Shown here piece after piece: positions 8,683 through 18,144 of a DNA stretch of 33,131 nt. A program made the translations under genes and the position numbers. The stretch comes from CAIVSN01 sp040383945 (GTDB lineage Bacteria; Patescibacteriota; Gracilibacteria; BD1-5; UBA2023), in NCBI GenBank assembly GCA_040383945.1, contig JBEICN010000008.1, positions 1-33,131 on the forward strand. The letters run 5' to 3'. Under the pieces are notes generated by a model that made no database searches, was not told the DNA's origin, and saw nothing but the letters and a program-made list of their open reading frames with translations. The stretch's first letter is position 1. Every line of letters begins with the position of its first letter.

Positions 8683-11001
8683 TTACAACATCACGATACC
8701 AAGTTTAATTTCAAAATACGAAATTTTGGAATATCCCAGAGCTTCCAAACGGTCTTTTATCGGTCGGAGCGTATCATGACGGCCAGAGAATTCCGACTTG
8801 AGCAAACGCTGTACCTGAGCGACGTGCTCGGGGTTTGCCATAGAAAACACTTCTTCCTCAGAAATACTTCCCCGCTCATACAACTTCACGATGTGGGATT
8901 CTATTGTAATCGGTGTCATTTCTCGTTCCGTAGCAATATCTCGGAATGCCATTCCTGACTGGAGCAAGCGTAAGGTTTCTGCATAGGTATCTCCTGTAGT
9001 CTTTTTCTGTGCTCATTTTTTGGAGGCTCTGTTTCTCGTATTTTCGCTTGGTATTTTTTTGGATTTCTGAGCTTTATTGGATTTCTTGAAGATACTATTT
9101 TTGGCTTTGAGTGCTACGTAGGATTGTAATTCGACCTCTTCAGATTGCATCATGTGTTCCCGTCGGGTCGAAAATTTCCCCTTTCCCGTTATTCCAAGAA
9201 GCGGATACATGCCATCCGTCTTTTCGAGATAACCAGTACGAACGAGGGCTTCTATGACCGAAACAACCAGTTCGTTGGTATATGAGCTGAGTACTCCAAA
9301 ACTCTCATCCGTATCCATAGACCGATCTCGAAGCTTCTGATCAGCGCCTCCAAGGAGAAAGGTAGCCATCATATGTGTACCGAATTTTTGATGGAAACGA
9401 TCCACAGCATCAAGTACCTGCTCGAATACGGACAATGGGACCAGATTGGTAAAATCGCCGTTCGCGAATTTTTGACGATCGATACAATAATCACAGGCGC
9501 CACAGCTCTCCGAGAGGGTTGCCAAATCTTCCGTATCACCAAAATATTCCAAGATAAACCGTTTTCGACAATTCGGAGAAAAGAGCATTTTTTTGACCTG
9601 TTCGAGCTTGAAATATGATTCGTTCTCCAGAAGTTCCTGCTTTTGCCAATCTATAGGAATTTTGCTCGGCTCCATTTTAGGAAGGAGCAATGTGACGCCC
9701 TTTCCTCGGAAATCTTCTGCATCCAAACCTTCCGTTCCAGACATGACGATTCCGTATTTTTCGAACGTCTTAATAATCGTTCCTGCCTGCAAATCACTCG
9801 CGAGGCCGGCTTCTCGAGCCATGACTACCTGGGTTTTGAGAATCTGATGTTGAGCACCTTCCCCGATGATAAAACCGTTGTACAAATATTCATAAAACTT
9901 GAGGATATCCTCCTGTTTGGGATAGGTATTCTCTATAAAAAATTCCTGAATTTTCGTATCCCCATAACTTGCGAGTACGACTCCAAAGGACTTCTTCCCA
10001 TCACGCCCGGCACGGCCAACCTCCTGATAATAATTTTCTATACTACCCGGCAGATTGTAATGGATGACGAACCGTACGTCCTTTTTGTCAATTCCCATCC
10101 CAAAAGCGTTCGTGGCAACTATAGCCCGATATTCTCCGTTCATGAACCCGTTTTGCATGGCTTCACGGCTTTCGGTCGTCATGGCACCCGTGTACATTCC
10201 AACCGCAATATCGTACTTTTTGAGGTATTCGTAGACTTCCGTCACCATTTTTCGGCTAGAACAGTAGATGATCCCGGAACCCGCCGTTTTCTCGATGATT
10301 TCCATGGTCTTTTTGAGCTTATCATTTTTTGCACTGATTTCACGAACGAGGATGATGATATTTTTTCGGTCGAAACCTCGGGTAAACATGCGGTATTCCC
10401 CGAGTCCAAGACGCTCTACGATATCGGTTCTGACTTTTTTGGTGGCCGTTGCGGTCAACGCCATGATGGGGAATGACTGTGAAAGCTTGAGTTGGGCGAG
10501 GAACGCCTGAATCTTCATATAACTCGGTCGGAAATCATGTCCCCATTGACTAATACAATGCGCCTCATCGATAGCGACAAGTGCAATCTTGAGATGACTC
10601 ACCACCCGCAAGAACCACGCAGAATTGAGTCGCTCTGGAGCAATATAGAGAAATTTGATTGGATTGGAGTGAATAGCATCACTCCCGATACCACTGAGCT
10701 CCTCGTAGATATGCGATTGTTCTTCCGAAGAAATAGTCGAATTGATACATACCGATCTGATTCCGAGTCGATTGAGCTTGTCGAGCTGATCCTTCATCAG
10801 CGAAATCAACGGGGAAATCACGATGGTGATCCCCTCTCGTACGACTCCTGGTAACTGGTAGGTAAGTGATTTTCCTCCTCCGGTCGGCATGAACACCAGG
10901 GTGTCGTTTCCAGAGATGACGCTCTCGACCACTTCGCGTTGCCCTTCGCGAAACGATTCGAGCTCGAATTGGTTCCGAAGGATATCTTGCAGGTCAGACA
11001 T
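8683..11001 (-). CDS. recQ: ATP-dependent DNA helicase RecQ
   Basis: 3'-5' DNA helicase of recombination and fork repair, 772 residues. Walker A PTGGGKS is at 39-45 and AIDEAHCISQWGHDFRPSY (DEAH at 145-148) follows, with TATATKKVRTDI, FDRKNI, AFGMGIDKKDVRFVIHYNLP and QEVGRAGRDG. The RecQ zinc module has Cys in SPNCRKRFIL and SESCGACDYC (about 478-509), then a winged-helix RQC domain. UGA at 9013-9015 (residue 663) reads as Gly and opens a C-terminal HTH_40-type domain (YAETLRLLQSGMAFRDIA, TIESHIVKLYERG). I see no HRDC domain; the helix-turn-helix extension stands in its place, as in Bacillus-type RecQ relatives. A basic Lys/Ser linker separates the two. A strong promoter gives a leader of only about 14 nt. 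Confidence 0.95.
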
Positions 11002-11021
11002 GGAGGATTTTTGAAAATCGG

Positions 11022-11051
11022 AGTATATGCGAAAACCATAAAAGTTGCCAA
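11022..11051 (-). promoter_or_regulatory. recQ promoter
   Basis: On the minus strand, TTGGCA (11046-11051), an 18-nt spacer and TATACT (11022-11027). Predicted start near 11015, about 14 nt before the recQ ATG, leaving little room for a Shine-Dalgarno site; none is seen. Confidence 0.65.
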
Positions 11052-11069
11052 GAAAATTGGAGGAAAATT

Positions 11070-11234
11070 ATGCTATATTCTTCTGAGGACGAACTGATTT
11101 GAAAAACCAGCAGCTTGGTATATTCCCATAGTGATCATCGTAAGCCATGGCAAGATATCCCATTTTTGGATTATTTCACATATTTGAATTCTGAGATGGT
11201 AACACTTTGGTATGCACCGAAGATTTGCTTGTAA
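11070..11234 (+). CDS. Possible small protein, 54 aa, unrecognised
   Basis: Short frame in the recQ-upstream gap, with one UGA Gly at codon 11 and TAA at 11232-11234. It is listed because it is preceded by one of the few good Shine-Dalgarno sequences in the window (GGAGG ending 8 nt before ATG). The product has no hydrophobic segment and contains aromatic-rich stretches (PWQDIPFLDYFTY). I recognise no family. A minus-strand frame across the same bases (11073-11288) has a hydrophobic N-terminus, but it is overrun by the promoter at 11239-11267. Either frame could be chance. Confidence 0.25.
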
Positions 11235-11238
11235 AAGT

Positions 11239-11267
11239 TTTACGCTTCCAGCGAGAATACATACAAT
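11239..11267 (+). promoter_or_regulatory. Promoter of the 11291-13155 gene pair
   Basis: TTTACG (11239-11244), a 17-nt spacer and TACAAT (11262-11267). Start near 11274 gives a leader of about 17 nt before the ATG at 11291. Confidence 0.55.
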
Positions 11268-11290
11268 AACCACAAATAATCCAAGCATCT

Positions 11291-11629
11291 ATGTTCTGAT
11301 TTTCTCGTACTCCCGAACTCTTGTCTCAAGAAGACAAAATCAACTACCTCTACGATGAGATGAAGAAGGATGAATCGCATCGCCGATGGTCTCGCATTTG
11401 GTCTTGGATGTGGCGAATTTTCATAATCGTCTCAACCTACTGGCTCTACCTACATCCGGAAACTCTGCTGAATCTTATTCCTTGAAGCATGGTAAAGACT
11501 GGCGTTAGCGGTCAAATTCAACCTGGAACGAATAATATCGCAAACATCTTGAGCGGAGTATGAGGAGGAGGTATGACGGAAGTCAGTGGTGTAGGACAGT
11601 CAGTAAATATTGAAGAATTGGTTAAGTAA
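11291..11629 (+). CDS. Small single-span membrane protein, unknown
   Basis: A 112-residue protein visible only when UGA is Gly (codon 3, after IP at residue 65, and in the Gly cluster VGGGGM). The N-terminal 35 residues are charged (SQEDKINYLYDEMKKDESHRRW). One tryptophan-rich transmembrane helix follows at about 36-54 (IWSWMWRIFIIVSTYWLYL), then a Gly/Ser/Asn-rich tail of nearly 60 residues. The arrangement suggests a cytoplasmic N-terminus and a flexible exported tail, which is inference. It lies 17 nt upstream of the metallo-hydrolase gene and shares its promoter. No family is recognised. The composition and the coherent promoter argue for a real gene. Confidence 0.6.
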
Positions 11630-11646
11630 GATAAACTGCCGAAATT

Positions 11647-13155
11647 ATGAAAATAACGAGCTTAGGTCACACCGAATGCCTTGTAGAATTCCCATTGCAG
11701 GACAGTACCGTCTGGCGACTCATGATTGATAGTTGGTGTTCCGATTTTTCTCCGGCAGATTGCATGGAGCGGTCTCCAAAAATCACTTTTGATTGGGGAG
11801 TAGTTCCAAAAATAGATGCCATATTCATTTCACATTCGCATATGGATCACTTGGATCCGTATTTTTTGACAGAATGTTATCAACACCAATCCCCACTTCT
11901 GCTCCTCTCAGAAACCCTTGCCTATCTCCTTCCCACCTTGCGGGAGAACCTTCCAAAAGACACCAAAATAGAACTACTTCGTCACCTTGATACCAGAACT
12001 TTTATGGGTGAAATCGAGCTCACGGGGCTCGTGTATGTGGAAGATACCATCTCCAACGAAGATGATGTCATGACCCTGTTTGTTGCACATGGCAAGCAGG
12101 CTGCCTATTTTGAAATCGATACGATACCGCCAATGATCTATGAAGAACAGCAAAAACTCCTTGACCTATTCCAAAGCAAAAACTTCAAAAATCGCGTCTA
12201 TGTTCACTCCGCAAATGAACTCGAAGGGAATCTCAAGCTTTTTGATTGTCCAAATACCACGGCTCGGGAGGCATGGAAGCAGGAGTACATCCTGATGCGA
12301 AAAGAAGAAATCCAAGAGCGCTACGAAACCTGCGTGGAGCATGAGCTACCCCTCGCAATCTTATGGAAACTTTCCTGATATCAATCTGTATTCGTAGGTC
12401 AAGGACTCCAATATCCGCAAGAGATTTCGCCAAAACTTGCAGGAAATAAAATCTTCAATTTAACCGAAGTTGCCGCCGTTTACAAAAACTCCGCCTCGCA
12501 ATTTGGTATACTATCCCCATTCGATGCTTTGTATGCAGGTATGAGCCTGGAACTTTTGGGAAACATAACCATAGCTCCAGAGCAGATTTTTGGAATTGAT
12601 TTTGATAAAATACTCCCCGCAAATATCCATCACGACTGACTCCCCTACCGAGCCAAAGGACCACTTCATCCTGATAAGCGGGATTTTGAAATCCAAGAGC
12701 AATCAATACTTACCGCACTCAACACCAAGTTTCTCCCCACCAAAATTGCTGATCAAAATGATTCGCTCAAACAAGCAATCATTCTTGACGGGGTCTCGGA
12801 ATACATCATAGAGGTTCAGTATGGAAGCACTCCACCATTTGCATCTAGATACTATGCTTGGGGATTCGCACACATCATGTTTGAACGTATCGTTCCATTG
12901 AACCTACCAAATGAATTCAAAATACAAGAGACCTACTTCGCAAACGACTTGACAGATTTTCTTGATGGAACCATAGAGCTATACAGCAATTTCCTCCAAG
13001 AACTCGATCCCGAAAAGAGCTACCGACTTTGGACCGTTCTCGGGTCTACCTTTCTCAACCACGATATAGTGCAAAAAAAATATCAATATCATTTCAACAA
13101 CGCAAAAAATGGCTTGAGTGCGAGATCACTTGTCATGGATATGTTTCGGGAGTAA
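11647..13155 (+). CDS. Metallo-beta-lactamase-fold hydrolase with long C-terminal region
   Basis: A 502-residue protein. The N-terminal 200 residues are an MBL fold: MKITSLGHTECLVEF as the first strands, and the zinc motif IFISHSHMDHLDPY with His63, His65, Asp67 and His68. A later strand has LFVAHGKQAAYFEID. The MBL domain is of the UlaG-like/small-molecule type rather than a class B beta-lactamase. The C-terminal 290 residues are not a recognised domain. They include DFDKILPANIHHDGLPYRAKGPLHPDK and ASRYYAWGFAHIMFERIVPL, with an aromatic-rich helical character. Two UGA Gly codons (12376, 12637) link the segments. The whole-length frame and high coding quality support one protein. Substrate unknown; the partner membrane protein suggests envelope or lipid-linked chemistry, which is speculation. 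Confidence 0.8.
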
Positions 13156-13249
13156 TAATCGCAAACAGTATTTTGCGGAGAGGGGTGCATGGTTTGATTT
13201 GCGACTTGGTATTGGGTTCTAGTGGGGACTTTTGCTTGCCATTTTGCAT

Positions 13250-13267
13250 AAAGGAAGGGCCTTTTTT
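13250..13267 (+). terminator. Weak terminator candidate after the MBL gene
   Basis: AAAGG (13250-13254) pairs with CCTTT across a 5-nt loop and runs into T6, followed closely by a T8 tract. The stem is only five pairs. The rest of 13156-13320 shows nothing I can assign. Confidence 0.35.
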
Positions 13268-13320
13268 AGATTTTTTTTGAAAGAACAGTTAGTAATTGCA
13301 GGAAAAAATCGATTTTAATT

Positions 13321-13563
13321 CTATCACCCCCGCCTCTTCTCGAGAACCGTACGAACATACAAGCCCTGAACCTGAAGACGAGCCCACTCAGTTTTTTTTA
13401 GAAATTTTAGGCTTGATGGTTTACTAGGATTACTTTTAAAACAATTGATACGAATACGATTCCCGAGTTCTTCAAATCCGTACTCATCGATCAGAAAATC
13501 CAAAATCATTGAAAGTGTTACTCCATGGAGAATATCGTCATCCCGGTTGTTTTGCGTTTGCAA
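13321..13563 (-). CDS. VF530 family (DUF2132) protein
   Basis: An 80-residue protein matching the VF530/DUF2132 family of small proteins thought to bind DNA: DDILHGVTLSMILDFLIDEY, then GFEELGNRIRINCF and PSSLKFLKKTEWARLQVQGLY. The family pattern LHG(V/I)TL...LG..I.I.CF...PS..SSLKFL(R/K)KT.WAR is almost fully kept. No ATG is available; TTG at 13563 gives an N-terminus of normal family length. The end is unusual: the codon after RRG is TGA (Gly here), immediately followed by TAG, so the protein gains one residue relative to a standard-code reading. It lies alone on the minus strand, convergent with the MBL gene. Confidence 0.82.
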
Positions 13564-13691
13564 GTGTCAGAAAATATAGAATTTTAGTTCATATTAGATA
13601 AATAATCTATTTTTGGAAGTCATTCACAAAAAAGTATGTTACCGTTTCAGCAATTATGTGTACATCATTCACTTTTAGGAATGAAATACAA

Positions 13692-13722
13692 AAGAGGTGA
13701 GACAGAGGAACACAAACCTCTT
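13692..13722 (-). terminator. Possible terminator after the ssrA-linked gene
   Basis: AAGAGGT / ACCTCTT arms (13716-13722 and 13692-13698 on the minus strand) with a 17-nt loop, followed on the minus strand by TTGTATTT. It lies about 23 nt beyond the TAG at 13745. Confidence 0.4.
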
Positions 13723-13744
13723 AACTATTCCAAGCCCAAAAATA

Positions 13745-16612
13745 CTATTTTATCGCCACGCGTTTCACTCTACTATCAAGGAAAGCTACCAACGGTGCGA
13801 GTTCCGGTTGTAACTTAACCTGTCCTACAAACACAGCGAATGTATCAGGATTTCGTTCACTTTCAAAATCAATAAAGTCCAGTAATTCGTCGTTTAGTTC
13901 AATAAGATTCACGAGCATATAGCTGTTCGTGAAAAACGGTCGAGAATAAACTTGCTCCGAAATAGTATTCAGGAGATTCAGAAGCCTTTGCCAGTTATTT
14001 ATTCAAAAAATGAAGCCTCGGCAAGGATCATCTTTTCATCACGAGGCGCTCAGCTGAAAATATCAATTCTCTAATTGTGAATTGGGTGAATCTGGAGTTA
14101 ATACCTGCATAATACCATCTCATCTAAAACAGACTTCATACATGGTATCGTTTCCTACTTCTACCTTGTATCCCGTAATACTATTTTTGGAAAACACATT
14201 ATTCAGCCATATAATCAAATGTCTTGCGGTATCGCGATGAGTAATGCACAAATTCATGGTTTCTTCCAATCAAAAAAGCATATTTTTGACGAATTCTCAG
14301 ATTTCTCTGGTATTCGTATCAGACAAAAATTTTTGCAAAAGCGAGTCATATCGATCGTTCTCAATATTTTTGTGAGGATTTGCCAGGCTTGGCTCTGCTA
14401 CTATGCCGTGATTTACCACACTTAGCTTTGCTAGTACATCTCTAGATGTCGCATCTACTCAAGATGCGGTATAATTATCGCGAATAAGATTGGAGGTGCG
14501 GCTTTTGACTTGCTCGCAAATGATTTGACTCGTTTGATGCGCGCGATCTAATGGGCTCGTAAATATTTTGAGTTGTAAATCTTGGAGAATTTCTCATTTT
14601 TTCTTTGAAGAACCCCGTCCGTTCATTGTAAGTGTTTCTGAATAAAATCATGGCACCCCCGAGACAAGATCACTTTCTGTTTCCCCATGTCGTGTAATTA
14701 TGATAATCTTGCGCATATCAGCCTCCTTGAGTAAGGTGGTTTTGAGCACATTCACCTCTCGAAATAGGATATTTTTGTTGTTTTTATTTGTGGTTATTTG
14801 CCTGGCAAGATGTAATTTTTGTCGTAGTTCTCACTTTAGTCAGTGCAATCTATAGAATTGTTGTACAAATTTTTTGTATACTTCTTTACGATATCTTGTT
14901 GGAGCCCTAAGCAACGGTAGAGCTTTCGATGTTTTTGGAATTTCTCCATCAACCAAACATTCTGAAAATGCCTCATAGATACCACTATCAAACTTTCCGT
15001 ACATAAAATAGCCTCGGTCATGACCTGCAAATTTTTTTTGTGTCACATCAAAAGCTCCATCTGGCATATCTTCGTATTGCCGTATAATTGAAAAGATTTT
15101 TCATGCTAGCGGTATGCTATCTTTTTGGAGAGAAAATGGGTATCCAAACCCGTTCACGCTCTCATGATGAGATAGCATCATTATTTTGGCGGTTTGTAGA
15201 ACTTTTCGTTGTATTTTTTTTCAAAGAATGGAGTCTATCCTTGGCAATAGACTCTCTTGGGGTACCTTATTATCTGGAATAGAATGAAGTAAAATACGAC
15301 ACAAATCTATTGCTTTCGCATACATATCAACAGTATGTACATCAACACTCAAAGTTGAGTCAGATATACTTCATCAATACCTTGCCAAAACTTTTGCTAT
15401 AAAATCTCGATAATCATATCTGTTCGACACATCTTTTCTCATACTTTCTCGTCATTCAAGTTGCACGTCCGCATCTATTCCTCGATTCAAATATTCTAAT
15501 TCATCCTGAGATATCAGCAGTTCCATCAGTGGCAAAAGATTGATTTTCCAATCTAAATCCCTGAAACTAGAAGAATTAGGGGACATAACTTTATCCATAT
15601 ACACAGTATATTTTCTCGGTCTGTCAAACACTTTCAAAACTACCTGGCGTTTTTGATAATCATTTTCTCAGAAATCCCTATGGTTCAAAATATTAAGTCA
15701 CTCACTTCTGATTATTTCGTTGCTATCTTCAGCTACAATGAAAAATCGTCAAAATCAACCCACATCCTTAATCTTGGAGACTATGTCCATAGAGCTAGGC
15801 CTCCTCTCAATGAACTTGAGAACTGCATCAGCAATAAAGAGTCGTTTTTGCATTCTTTTCTTAAACTCAAGCCTAATTATTTTTTGCAACATGAGATTCA
15901 CATATTCAGGACGATTTTGTATATCTACTCATTTGAACTCATGATATATTTCTTGAACATAGACATCTACTATCATTTTTCCTAGGATCGGATCTGACAA
16001 ATTGTTTATTCATAACCTTTCTACTGCCAAGAAAAAATATTTCTCTTTTTCTGCTTGCTCATTTCAAACACTGTCAAAAAGACGTACGAGAAGTATGAGA
16101 GCATTTAGTTTTTCAACTTGGTGTGACGAATAATCTCAAACATAAATACATTTCTTCAATTTTTCTATACATGTTGATCGATACGACTCTATAGTGACTT
16201 CAGGCTTATATCTCGTATGATCTAAGTCTAAATTCGATACCCCTTCAGTACCTAAGGCTGATCTGGTGAGTTGTCAATACTCGTTGTGGAAATCAAACAA
16301 CTTTTTATACCTGTCATAAAATACCAAAGCTTCGGAATAAAAATATTCAAATGTGGTATTTGGTGATTCATCAGTGTGCAAAAAATTCCTTGATCTATGA
16401 TTCATAGTACGACTCAGTATTGTTATGCCAACATACTTCACTATCATGCCAATGCCTATAAACGCATGATAGGAAGAATCCGGGAAATGAATTGTACTCA
16501 AAAAATACCGAAAGAAAACTTCTTGTGTTTTGACGAGTAGGTTAGCGCTCGGCGAAATTCCCGATTCATCTCCCATACACAATAAAACCCCATTCGGAGG
16601 TTGGAGATGCAT
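13745..16612 (-). CDS. Large HD-GYP-like / histidine phosphatase fusion protein
   Basis: A 955-residue frame that exists only if about 26 UGA codons are Gly. I read it codon by codon from ATG 16612 to TAG 13745 and found no TAA or TAG. Residues 1-410 are not recognised. About 445-510 resembles an HD-GYP phosphodiesterase end: SHHESVNGFGYPFS (HHE at 482-484, GYP at 490-492) followed by IPLAGKIFSIIRQYEDM, the family's IPLxARI...D pattern. The expected upstream HD pair appears as LLHSIPD, so catalysis may be lost. From residue 633 a histidine phosphatase follows: IIITRHGETESD (RHGE at 641-644), FTSPLDRAHQTS and LCITHRDTARHL (second catalytic His). ATG 16612 is 3 nt from the tmRNA end; ATG 16576 is an alternative start. 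Function may involve cyclic-dinucleotide or phosphoester turnover (inference). Confidence 0.75.
14722..14728 (-). promoter_or_regulatory. Internal Shine-Dalgarno before the histidine phosphatase domain
   Basis: AAGGAGG on the minus strand, 5 nt before an in-frame ATG (14714-14716) that begins MRKIIIITRHGE. It could give a separate 323-residue phosphatase from the same frame. It also encodes the ordinary codons Lys-Glu-Ala, so it may be chance. Confidence 0.35.
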
Positions 16613-16614
16613 AT

Positions 16615-17055
16615 TGGTGGAGATGACGGGAATCGCACCCGTGTCCAATAGATCGTCTCAGGTGAGTCTACTTCCATAGAAGATTCCGATTGCGCAAACG
16701 GGATAGAGGAACCATCAAGGAGCCTCGTTCGCGAATACAGATTATACGAGTGGTTTGGACGGTATTATTACCAAATCCACAAGAGCCTCAAGTACCGTAT
16801 CATCGCGGAGGCTACCCGATGACAAGGGGTACGCCAGGGCCATTTGGCCGGGACTCCCGGAGGAGGGCGTGACTATCGGAGCGTATTACTAGGCAGCGAT
16901 AGTTGCGGGTGCAAAGGCGTTTTTGAACGCTGCGAGTCCGCGAGCAACACGAGTGTTTGCAGTTGTGGTGTCTCTGGTTTTTGACGGCGGGCAGAGACCT
17001 CCGACGGGAAGCACACAGGAGGCGAAATTCTACTGTAGAATTCTATATCATCCCC
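16615..17055 (-). ncRNA. ssrA: Transfer-messenger RNA (tmRNA)
   Basis: Rescues stalled ribosomes by acting as tRNA-Ala and then as a short mRNA tagging the product for proteolysis. The 441-nt gene has a 5' GGGGAUG that pairs with the 3' CAUCUCC to make a 7-bp acceptor stem. It ends in discriminator A and an encoded CCA, just after a T arm with stem ACGGG/CCCGU. The tag frame starts at GCA 16960, begins ANTRVARGLA, ends FAPATIAA, and stops with tandem UAG UAA. That pattern suits a cell in which UGA is not a stop. The final residues are IAA where most tags end in LAA. The T loop is UGCGAUU, with G replacing the usual U at the pseudouridine position. GC content is higher than in the flanking genes, as expected for a structured RNA. 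Confidence 0.93.
16886..16960 (-). other. tmRNA tag-peptide reading frame
   Basis: Resume codon GCA at 16958-16960, 23 sense codons, then UAG (16889-16891) and UAA (16886-16888). The opening GCAAAC matches the common GCA-AAC start of bacterial tags. The tag has no UGA codon. Confidence 0.8.
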
Positions 17056-17097
17056 AAAATTCATGTGCGAAAAATGTATTTTTTACGACACCCGAAA

Positions 17098-17125
17098 AGC
17101 ATATGAAATTTTCTCAAAAAATCAA
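17098..17125 (-). promoter_or_regulatory. Possible ssrA promoter
   Basis: On the minus strand, TTGATT (17120-17125), a 16-nt spacer and TATGCT (17098-17103). This predicts a precursor about 36 nt longer than mature tmRNA at its 5' end, which RNase P would trim. Confidence 0.4.
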
Positions 17126-17176
17126 TTGCAGAATTGAGGTCAATCGGATACGCTACGAGCAGAAATATTTTTGCCT

Positions 17177-18130
17177 ATGATCGCATCCAAAAAAATCAAA
17201 ATGAGTATTCTCTCGATTTTGACACTCTCACTTTTTAGTGCTGTAAGTGTTTCTGCTATGGAGACCATTTTCGTGACGGCAAGCCAGAAGGCCGGCCGAT
17301 ACTACTGACCCATATATGTTCGTCTCACTGCAAGCAATCCAGAGGCAAAAATTTGGTACACTTGTCGTCGCAATGGAACTCCAAGCGATCTCCTCAAATA
17401 TGAATCCCCTATTCTTTTGAATCGTTCATGTGCGCTCATATATTTTGCCTATGTAACCAATCAAATCGAGTCCAAAATCGAGCGGACCGATTATACGATT
17501 CTTTATTCTGATGATGTTACACTTGAGACGAATGATGAAATACTGGGTCTCAGAAATGCCGGCAATACCACGGTTGATATCGGAGGATGGGAAGTTATTG
17601 CAGGCACTGGGGCTATAACCATTCCTCCAGGAACTACGCTCACACCTGGTGGAGTCTACTCAATGGGAAAAGTAGATCCAGCAAGTTACGAGTTAAAAAG
17701 TCCTGAATGATATATCAAAAGTCAAATAAGCCTGAGTCCCGAGGTGCCCGAGGTAAAAAAATCTATTGCCAAAGCACCTTCCATCAAACCAAAGCCAACC
17801 ACGGATACTGTCATAGCAAATCTTGAAACAAAAGACTTGGTTACGGAAGTCACGCCCACTGAAAATACCACATGAGGCGCAGTAACGAGTATAGCTCCTC
17901 CTGCAGTCCCAACGAGTTCTCCAAACCCAACTAGCCTTCCCTCACAAGAAGTTTCAAGCAACCCAACTCCTCCTCCATCAGGCCCAAACTCCACCACTGT
18001 TCCTACCGCTTCCAATATCAAGGCTTCCAGTACAGAAGCCCAAAATACTTCCGCACTTCCCATAATAGTTGTGCTTAGCCTTATTGCTGCCGGAGTCGCC
18101 ATACGCAAATGGTACCCAGCAAAAAAATAA
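17177..18130 (+). CDS. Secreted/anchored protein with chitobiase-like and lamin-tail domains
   Basis: A 317-residue surface protein. A signal peptide at 1-27 has a basic start (MIASKKIKM), a hydrophobic core and VSA before the cleavage site. Residues about 42-95 match the chitobiase C-terminal type fold (VRLTASNPEAKIWYTC...YESPILL...LIYFAYV). Residues about 110-175 are a lamin-tail domain (DEILGLRNAGNTTVDIGGW, ITIPPGTTLTPGGVY). A Pro/Ser/Thr-rich stretch of about 100 residues follows as a wall- or surface-spanning linker. A C-terminal hydrophobic helix (LPIIVVLSLIAAGVAI) ends in basic KWYPAKK, an anchor without a clear sortase motif. Three UGA codons are Gly (codon 49, after SPE, and in TTGGAV). 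It starts divergently from ssrA and meets the peptidase gene head-on. A role in adhesion or surface display is inference. Confidence 0.82.
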
Positions 18131-18144
18131 ACCCACACGGGCTT
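18121..18144 (-). terminator. Terminator of the HExxH gene
   Basis: On the minus strand, AAGCCC-GTGT-GGGTTT (stem 18129-18134 with 18139-18144, one G-U pair) followed by ATTTTTTTG. It overlaps the 3' ends of both convergent genes. On the plus strand there is no following U run. Confidence 0.6.

Noticed and set aside
11073..11288. 71-residue minus-strand ORF with a hydrophobic N-terminus upstream of recQ.
   Set aside because: It has no family resemblance and overlaps both a plus-strand promoter and the recQ promoter; the opposite strand has an ORF with a better ribosome site.
13130..13210. Short protein-like frame after the MBL gene (reading AERGAWFDLRLGIGF).
   Set aside because: About 23 codons with no start; it overlaps the MBL end in another frame. 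Too short to support a gene or a remnant.
13745..16612. Read with the standard code, this region appears to be pseudogene remnants and scattered short ORFs.
   Set aside because: All fragments share one minus-strand frame, only TGA interrupts them, and HD-GYP and RHGE motifs appear in that frame. It is a single gene under table 25.
16873..17064. 63-residue minus-strand ORF.
   Set aside because: It lies wholly within tmRNA apart from a few bases, in a frame different from the tag.
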